A stretch of 7,100 nt of DNA from Spirochaetales bacterium (GTDB lineage Bacteria > Spirochaetota > Spirochaetia > Sphaerochaetales > Sphaerochaetaceae): contig JAGABK010000084.1 of NCBI GenBank assembly GCA_017614625.1, forward strand, positions 1-7,100, written 5' to 3'. Below, one piece after another: positions 1 through 4,329 of this stretch. The position numbers and the translations under genes are program-made. Position 1 is the first letter of the stretch, and each line of letters opens with the position of its first letter. The notes under the pieces were generated by a model, which was not told the DNA's origin, searched no databases, and was given only the letters and a program-made list of their open reading frames with translations.

Positions 1-1818
1 CACGATCCGAACGACTGGGAGTGCGGAAAGAGACACAACCTGGAGCCGATCAACATCCTCAATCCGGACGGAACGCTAAATGACGTGTGTCCGGAGCAGT
101 TCCGCGGTCTGCCGGCCGAGGAAGCCAGGATGAAGGTCGCCAAGGTGCTCGAGGAACAGGGTTATCTGGTCAAGTGCGAGGAATACAAGCACGAGGTCGG
201 ACACTGCTACAGGTGCAACAGCACCGTCGAGCCGTATATGAGCGAACAGTGGTTCGTCCGCATGAGGCCGCTTGCCGACAAGGCCCTGAAGGCCTGGAAG
301 GACGGCGAGATCCGCTTCTACCCCAAGCGCTGGGAGAACACCTACTCCAACTGGCTCGAGAACATCCGCGACTGGTGCATCAGCCGCCAGCTCTGGTGGG
401 GCCACAGGATTCCCGTGTGGTACTGCAGGGACTGCGGAAACATGATGGTAAGGCGCGAGGACCCCTGCTGCTGCGATAAGTGCGGAAGCAGGAACATCGA
501 GCAGGATTCGGATGTCCTTGACACCTGGTTCTCCTCGTGGCTGTGGCCGTTCAGCACGCTCGGATGGCCCGCAGAGACGGAGGACCTGAAGAGGTTCTTC
601 CCGACAAGCACACTCGTAACTGCTTACGACATAATATTTTTCTGGGTTTCCAGGATGATAATGGCATCGCTCGAGTTCACCGGAAAGGCGCCGTTCCATG
701 ACATCTACATCACGGGTCTTGTCAGGGACAAGAAGGGCCGCAAGATGTCCAAGAGCCTCGGAAACGGCATCGACCCGCTCGATGTCGTGAACCTGTACGG
801 CGCGGATGCGATGAAGTTCACGATCTGCTTTCTGGCCACTCAGGGACAGGACGTCCTGGTGGACATGGATTCCTTCAAGCTGGGTTCCAGGTTCGCAAAC
901 AAGATCTGGAACGCCACCAGATACCTGCTGATGAACCTCGAGGGAAGGAACCTGGTTCCGGTGGATCCTTCGAAGTTCAACGCAGTTGACAAATGGATAT
1001 ACCACAGCCTGAACGAGAACGTGCTGAAGGTGCGCAACGCGATCGAGGGCTACAAGTTCAACGAGGCTGCCCAGGCAGCCTACGATTTCTTCTGGAACGA
1101 CTTCTGCGACTGGTATGTCGAGGCCTCCAAGCTCTCGCTGTACACCGGCGACGACGCCGAGAAGGACAGGATCGTCTCGATCCTCATGGACATCCTTGCC
1201 GAGTCGATGAAGATGATGCATCCGATGCTCTCGTTCATCACAGAGGAGATCTGGTCTAAACTTCCGAATACGGAAAACAAAGTAATCAATGCATCGTTCC
1301 CGGAGTATATGGACGCCAGAAAGTATCCCGCTGAAGCCAAACTGATGGTCGCGATGCAGGATCTGGTCAGAGGAATCAGGAACATGCGCGCCGAGCTGGG
1401 CATCGGAGCCGAGAAGAAGCTCAGGATCGTGGTCAGAACGGATGAGGCCGGCGAGCTTTCGGCCTTCATGAAGGACCATATCGGTCTTCTGAAGGTATTC
1501 GCCAACTCGGACGACCTGCAGATCGATGACAGCGCATCGCTGGACATCGGTGGAGCGTTCCCTGTGGCAGGCGTCGGATTTGAGAGCTATGTCTTTGTAA
1601 GAGAAGCAATTGACGTCGATAAGGAAATCGGCAGGCTCGAGACCGAGATCAGCAAGACGCAGGCTCTTCTGGATGTGGTCGAGAAGAAGCTGTCCAACGA
1701 GAAGTTCATTGCCAACGCCAAGGCCGAGGCTATAGAGAAGGAGAAAGGAAAGAAGGCCGAGTTCGAGGAAAAGATCGATAAATGCTTGAAGCATATAAAG
1801 GTACTTCGTTCCTTCTGA
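1..1818 (+). CDS. valS: Valyl-tRNA synthetase, 3' portion (5' end outside window)
   Basis: Class I aminoacyl-tRNA synthetase that charges tRNA-Val with valine in the cytoplasm. The frame is open from base 1, so 605 codons of a protein usually near 870-900 residues are visible; the N-terminus with the HIGH motif lies upstream. Seen in order: an HDPND motif of the CP1 editing domain at 1-15; a Cys-rich zinc-ribbon-like segment around 424-486 with CxxC pairs; the ValRS-typical DTWFSSWLWPFSTLGWP at 520-570; the catalytic KMSKS loop at 742-756, followed by LGNGIDP; a helical anticodon-binding domain (about 960-1300); and a C-terminal Lys/Glu-rich coiled-coil arm (about 1610-1815) that contacts tRNA in bacterial ValRS. 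The arm favours a bacterial origin. There is no frameshift. Stop TGA is at 1816-1818. The next gene begins 15 bp downstream, so the two are probably cotranscribed. Identification is secure. Confidence 0.97.
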   Translation, partial: HDPNDWECGKRHNLEPINILNPDGTLNDVCPEQFRGLPAEEARMKVAKVLEEQGYLVKCEEYKHEVGHCYRCNSTVEPYMSEQWFVRMRPLADKALKAWKDGEIRFYPKRWENTYSNWLENIRDWCISRQLWWGHRIPVWYCRDCGNMMVRREDPCCCDKCGSRNIEQDSDVLDTWFSSWLWPFSTLGWPAETEDLKRFFPTSTLVTAYDIIFFWVSRMIMASLEFTGKAPFHDIYITGLVRDKKGRKMSKSLGNGIDPLDVVNLYGADAMKFTICFLATQGQDVLVDMDSFKLGSRFANKIWNATRYLLMNLEGRNLVPVDPSKFNAVDKWIYHSLNENVLKVRNAIEGYKFNEAAQAAYDFFWNDFCDWYVEASKLSLYTGDDAEKDRIVSILMDILAESMKMMHPMLSFITEEIWSKLPNTENKVINASFPEYMDARKYPAEAKLMVAMQDLVRGIRNMRAELGIGAEKKLRIVVRTDEAGELSAFMKDHIGLLKVFANSDDLQIDDSASLDIGGAFPVAGVGFESYVFVREAIDVDKEIGRLETEISKTQALLDVVEKKLSNEKFIANAKAEAIEKEKGKKAEFEEKIDKCLKHIKVLRSF

Positions 1819-1824
1819 TGATAT

Positions 1825-1830
1825 GGAGGT
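1825..1830 (+). promoter_or_regulatory. Strong Shine-Dalgarno site deciding the lipoprotein start
   Basis: GGAGGT lies a few bases before ATG 1834, in the 15-bp gap after the valS stop. It fixes this ATG as the start and shows that the gene is translated independently of valS while probably sharing its transcript. Confidence 0.8.
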
Positions 1831-1833
1831 GAG

Positions 1834-2892
1834 ATGAAAAAGAATATTTTTATCTTGTTCCTTATTTTAGCGCTGCTCGTCTCATGCGCGACGAAGTCTT
1901 CGGAGAAGAAGAACGTCGAGCCCGAGACCGTTGTGGCGACCCCTGTTTCGGAAGCTCCGGCAGAGCCGCAGGCGCAGCCTGAGGCCGCTCCCGCAGCTCC
2001 GGAGACCCCCGCAGAGACTCCCGAAGCCGCTCCCGAGGACAAGGGAAGCGAAGCCGGAAAAGAGACGGAACCCGTTGCGCCGGAAGGAGATAAGCCTGCA
2101 GATGAGCCTGCATCCGAGGGCACTGTTCCCGCTGAAGATGCCACGGCTCCCGACGAGGGCGCTCCCGCCCAGGAAGGCGAGACAGCCCCTGAGGCCGAAG
2201 GACAGGCCCCTGGTCAGGAAGTTCCTGCAGAGACAGCAGATACAGGCGCTCAGAGCGCAGAAAACGCCCCACAGGGCGCAGATGCTGCTGAAAACGCAGA
2301 TGCACCCGCTGAACACGCAGACGCAGCTCCTGAGGCCCAGGATTCCGCTGCAGAGCAGAATCCTGCCGACCAGGCTCCTGCAGACGAGAATCCTGCAGCA
2401 GATATTCCTGACGAGACACCTGCCGCAGAGGAAGGCGCTTCCGATGTAGATATCACGCAAGTCATTACGGAGAAAGAACCTGAGGCTCCCGCAGCAGCCG
2501 CTGAAAGCGCTCCTGCAGCCAAGGAAGAGACTCCCGCGGCAGCCCCGGCAGCCACAGAGCAGCCCAAGGCAGAGCAGGCATCAGAGCCTGCCGCAGCACA
2601 GCCCGCAGGCTTCAAGGCCACGGTCAAGAAGGTGGGCGACTTCATCATGAAGGAGAAGCTCTTCAGTTTCGGTATCCTGATGTGCGCTATCGGCTTTATT
2701 TATATGATTATAGCTCTGATCAGATCGGCCGCTCCCAGAGGCGGAAGAGAGCAGTTCAACACCTGGAACGACACGGTCGAACCGGAGGCTGATGAGCCCG
2801 CTCAGGAGAGCAGTGAAGAGGAGCCCGACACCGAGGTTTCGGACGAGGACGACGAGTTCCTGAAGAGCCTTCTGGGCGACGACAAGAGCTGA
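1834..2892 (+). CDS. Ala/Pro/Glu-rich putative lipoprotein with C-terminal transmembrane helix and acidic tail
   Basis: Family not recognised; function unknown. The 352-residue protein starts at ATG 1834 behind GGAGGT (1825-1830). Residues 1-18 form a lipoprotein signal: MKKN, a hydrophobic core and lipobox L15-V-S-C18. Residues about 19-258 are low-complexity Ala/Pro/Glu/Asp/Gln, expected to be disordered, with short internal repeats (AENADAP then AEHADAA). A basic stretch (about 260-275) precedes one clear transmembrane helix, L276-I296. The last 56 residues (297-352) run from RSAAPRGGR into a strongly acidic tail ending DDEFLKSLLGDDKS. If the signal peptide is used, topology requires the linker to be periplasmic and the tail cytoplasmic, unless the C-terminal helix fails to insert. 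A lipid anchor plus an inner-membrane helix on one chain is uncommon. It sits 15 bp after valS and ahead of a terminator, so it is probably the last gene of the valS operon. The reading frame is secure; lipidation and topology are inferred. Confidence 0.85.
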   Translation: MKKNIFILFLILALLVSCATKSSEKKNVEPETVVATPVSEAPAEPQAQPEAAPAAPETPAETPEAAPEDKGSEAGKETEPVAPEGDKPADEPASEGTVPAEDATAPDEGAPAQEGETAPEAEGQAPGQEVPAETADTGAQSAENAPQGADAAENADAPAEHADAAPEAQDSAAEQNPADQAPADENPAADIPDETPAAEEGASDVDITQVITEKEPEAPAAAAESAPAAKEETPAAAPAATEQPKAEQASEPAAAQPAGFKATVKKVGDFIMKEKLFSFGILMCAIGFIYMIIALIRSAAPRGGREQFNTWNDTVEPEADEPAQESSEEEPDTEVSDEDDEFLKSLLGDDKS

Positions 2893-2919
2893 AACACATT
2901 CTGAAAAAAACTGTTCGAA

Positions 2920-2944
2920 GGCCCCTCGCAGGGGCCATTTTTTT
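2920..2944 (+). terminator. Intrinsic terminator of the valS-lipoprotein unit
   Basis: GGCCCC (2920-2925) and GGGGCC (2931-2936) form a perfect 6-bp G/C stem, extendable by a T-A pair, with a 3-5 nt loop. One A and then seven T (2938-2944) follow. The hairpin starts 27 bp after the lipoprotein stop. A run of seven A at 2904-2910 lies upstream, but it is separated from the stem, so activity on the opposite strand is doubtful. Confidence 0.92.
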
Positions 2945-2953
2945 ATTAAAAAG

Positions 2954-2984
2954 TTGAAGAATTAGAATAGCAAAGTTATATAAC
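2954..2984 (+). promoter_or_regulatory. Candidate distal promoter of the parA cassette, -10 inside a palindrome
   Basis: TTGAAG (2954-2959) is followed after 17 bp by TATATA (2977-2982), or after 19 bp by TATAAC (2979-2984). Both boxes are only 4-5 of 6 matches to the sigma-70 consensus, in A+T-rich DNA where chance matches are common. The -10 lies within the palindrome at 2974-2985, an arrangement typical of repressor-controlled promoters. This is a proposal only. Confidence 0.3.
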
Positions 2985-2994
2985 TGTAATACAG
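2974..2994. promoter_or_regulatory. Two overlapping palindromes upstream of parA, possible operator
   Basis: AGTTATATAACT (2974-2985) is a perfect 12-bp palindrome. It overlaps CTGTA-A-TACAG (2984-2994), a perfect 5-bp inverted repeat around one A. They lie about 110-130 bp before the ParA start, in the 211-bp gap 2893-3103 that otherwise holds only the terminator and candidate promoters. Ribbon-helix-helix proteins encoded beside ParA often bind repeats in front of their own operon, so this is a reasonable operator or centromere candidate. No binding is shown. Confidence 0.35.
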
Positions 2995-3060
2995 AAACTG
3001 TGAATAGCCATACAATTACTAATGAAACTGATATGGAAAGCATTCAGAAATAGAAAACTC

Positions 3061-3089
3061 TTGTATGATTTCAGTACTTCGTATATATT
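3061..3089 (+). promoter_or_regulatory. Candidate proximal promoter of the parA cassette
   Basis: TTGTAT (3061-3066) and TATATT (3084-3089) are separated by 17 bp. The -10 box matches 5 of 6 consensus bases; the -35 is weak (3 of 6). A transcript would begin close to the ParA ribosome binding site (AGG at 3096-3098), giving a very short leader. The preceding terminator isolates the cassette from valS, so some promoter between 2945 and 3100 is expected. Confidence 0.35.
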
Positions 3090-3103
3090 TGTTTTAGGTA
3101 ATT

Positions 3104-3865
3104 ATGGCGAAGACTATAGCATTTCACCTTCAGAAGGGTGGAGTAGGAAAGACAACCATTTCAGGAACACTGGCCTGCCAGTCGGCGCTCGACGGTTTCA
3201 AGACACTTCTGATCGACGTCGACCCCCAGGGCAACGCCTCTTCCTGGTTCCTCAGAAAGACTCCCAAGTACGAGCTCGCGGATGTCGTGCAGGGGCGCTG
3301 TTATATAAAGGATGCCCTTGTTCCCGTGGACCAGGTTCCCAACCTCTATCTCCTTCCTACCTTCGGCATCGGCGGAGTGCTCAAGAACTACAGCGAGACC
3401 AAGCTCGCAGAGGAGCCTTTCGTCCTCCAGGACCTGGTGAACGAGCTCTCCAAGGACTTCGACCACATCATCCTCGACCTTTCTCCGGGCCTTGGAAGGC
3501 TTGAAAGGTCCGCTATCATAGCCAGCGACGAGGTCATTACCCCCATGACGCCCGAGGTTTTCAGTCTGGACGGCCTTGAGATCTTCATCGACGAGCTCAA
3601 AAGGCTCAAGAAGAACCTCCGCAGCCAGGTCAGACACTCCCGTGTCATTATCAATTCCTTCGATGAAAGAATAAAACAGCATAGAGATATATACAAAGCG
3701 GCCCAGGAGGGCTCCTTCGAGGTCTACAGGATTCCTGTCGATCCCGTGTTCAGAAAGGCTCAGGAGGCCTCAGTGGCCCCGCAGCTGTTCAAGGAACGCG
3801 GTCGCGGACTCAAGGACAAGACTATTGAGTCTATCCAGAGTCTCGAGAAGGTTATCTGGGACTGA
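3104..3865 (+). CDS. parA: ParA/Soj-type deviant Walker P-loop ATPase
   Basis: A cytoplasmic MinD/ParA-superfamily ATPase of 253 residues, a usual length for ParA proteins lacking an N-terminal HTH. The deviant Walker A motif is K11-GGVGK16-T17-T, with signature lysine K11 and P-loop lysine K16. Switch I is D38-VDPQGN (D40). Walker B is IILD125, followed by LSPG instead of the more usual xPP. PMTPEVFSLDG lies further on. Such ATPases dimerise on ATP binding, coat the nucleoid and move or position plasmid, chromosome or protein cargo when a partner triggers hydrolysis. ATG 3104 has a modest AGG (3096-3098). The next gene follows after 19 bp and encodes a likely DNA-binding partner; no ParB with a CTPase/HTH core is present. 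The cargo could be DNA or a protein cluster, and the sequence does not decide. The family call is secure; the symbol is generic. Confidence 0.93.
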   Translation: MAKTIAFHLQKGGVGKTTISGTLACQSALDGFKTLLIDVDPQGNASSWFLRKTPKYELADVVQGRCYIKDALVPVDQVPNLYLLPTFGIGGVLKNYSETKLAEEPFVLQDLVNELSKDFDHIILDLSPGLGRLERSAIIASDEVITPMTPEVFSLDGLEIFIDELKRLKKNLRSQVRHSRVIINSFDERIKQHRDIYKAAQEGSFEVYRIPVDPVFRKAQEASVAPQLFKERGRGLKDKTIESIQSLEKVIWD

Positions 3866-3884
3866 GAAGCAGGAAGGTATTGTT

Positions 3885-4127
3885 ATGGCATTGAAGAGGA
3901 ACCCGGAAGATTCAGTTCAGTACGATGAGGACGTGACAAGAAAAGCGAAACAGCTTTTCACCGGCGACGCGGGACGACGCAAGACGGAGAAGAAGATTCT
4001 CACGACTTTCTCGATTGCTCCTTCGGACAAGAAGGAACTCGAGGATCTGTTTGCGGAAATGGGCCTGGGCTGGGCAGCCGGAATCAGGTTCGCGCTCACT
4101 GAATTCAAGAAAAAGTACAAGAATTGA
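3885..4127 (+). CDS. Small putative ribbon-helix-helix protein, partner of ParA
   Basis: An 80-residue basic protein starting at ATG 3885 behind AGGAAGG (3871-3877), 19 bp after the parA stop and so probably cotranscribed. Residues 1-37 look like a flexible charged tail containing basic R31-R-K and K36-K. Residues 38-80 read as a short beta strand (ILTTFSIAP), a helix (about S47-M59), a Gly turn (G60-L-G62) and a second helix (about W63-K79). This is the layout of a ribbon-helix-helix DNA-binding domain. Size and order match the centromere-binding partners of type Ib partition systems (ParG-like), whose mobile N-terminal tails stimulate the ATPase. Such proteins often also repress their own operon. 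The fold is inferred from pattern, not from a recognised family; an unrelated ParA adaptor is the main alternative. Confidence 0.65.
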   Translation: MALKRNPEDSVQYDEDVTRKAKQLFTGDAGRRKTEKKILTTFSIAPSDKKELEDLFAEMGLGWAAGIRFALTEFKKKYKN

Positions 4128-4172
4128 CGCAAATATCAATTTAATTGTAAATCACTATAACTACACCATAAC

Positions 4173-4184
4173 AATTATATAATT
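4173..4184. promoter_or_regulatory. 12-bp A+T palindrome downstream of the ParA cassette
   Basis: AATTATATAATT is a perfect palindrome sharing the core TTATATAA with AGTTATATAACT at 2974-2985, so the two sites bracket the parA cassette. A shorter CAATT-T-AATTG palindrome lies at 4137-4147. The surrounding gap 4128-4329 is about 75% A+T and has no convincing ORF. The site could be a binding site for the small ParA partner, or chance in A+T-rich DNA. Confidence 0.3.
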
Positions 4185-4192
4185 TTGATGTG

Positions 4193-4225
4193 TTCCAATA
4201 CAAAACTCATACAAAAATATTGGAA
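4193..4225. repeat. 8-bp perfect inverted repeat upstream of the GH13 gene
   Basis: TTCCAATA (4193-4200) and TATTGGAA (4218-4225) are exact inverted copies separated by 17 bp. The loop is A-rich and no T run follows the right arm, so it is a poor intrinsic terminator. The spacing between arm centres (25 bp) would put the half-sites on nearly the same helix face. This fits an operator for a dimeric regulator of the downstream glucosidase, which remains a hypothesis. Confidence 0.35.
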
Positions 4226-4254
4226 TTGATACAGAACAGATATTGTTTTAGTAT
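4226..4254 (+). promoter_or_regulatory. Candidate promoter of the GH13 gene
   Basis: TTGATA (4226-4231, 5 of 6 consensus) and TAGTAT (4249-4254, 4 of 6) are separated by 17 bp, directly after the inverted repeat at 4193-4225. A perfect TATAAT also occurs at 4305-4310, but its only good -35 candidate (TTGAAA, 4286-4291) is just 13 bp away, and it would leave almost no leader before the ribosome binding site. TATTG boxes recur at 4218, 4241, 4252 and 4284. Confidence 0.35.
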
Positions 4255-4329
4255 TGAAACAGCGGAAAACAACAGTAAAAAGCTATTGAAATAACAAACA
4301 ACCATATAATTGCGATATAAGGATTGAAC

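Noticed and set aside
76..1794. A 572-codon open frame on the minus strand opposite valS
   Set aside because: Valine-tRNA synthetase is unmistakable on the plus strand. The antisense frame stays open because of the G+C-rich codon bias; its translation resembles no family I know.
1862..2648. Several overlapping open frames in the Ala/Pro-rich part of the lipoprotein gene, on both strands
   Set aside because: Low-complexity GC-rich codons keep other frames open. They give Ser/Ala- or Arg/Pro-rich shadows without plausible starts.
3022..3504. A 160-codon plus-strand frame overlapping the start of parA
   Set aside because: It is out of frame with the clear ParA motifs and its product is Arg/Pro-rich without recognisable domains; it is a shadow.
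3825..3884. Upstream extension of the small ribbon-helix-helix gene into parA
   Set aside because: The extension would overlap the parA end by about 40 bp, while ATG 3885 has AGGAAGG at a proper distance.
4305..4310. Perfect TATAAT just before the GH13 ribosome binding site
   Set aside because: TTGAAA at 4286-4291 is only 13 bp away, too close for a standard sigma-70 promoter, and no other -35 fits. It is kept only as a remark in the promoter entry.
4324..4329. TTG start two codons upstream of the GH13 ATG
   Set aside because: TTG 4324 directly abuts the AAGGA site, leaving no spacing. ATG 4330 is 6 bp from it and gives the usual N-terminus of the family.
2893..4329. Possibility that the ParA region is a prophage, plasmid or IS insertion
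   Set aside because: No integrase, transposase, replication gene, flanking direct repeats or tRNA target were found in the window, so mobility is not supported here.
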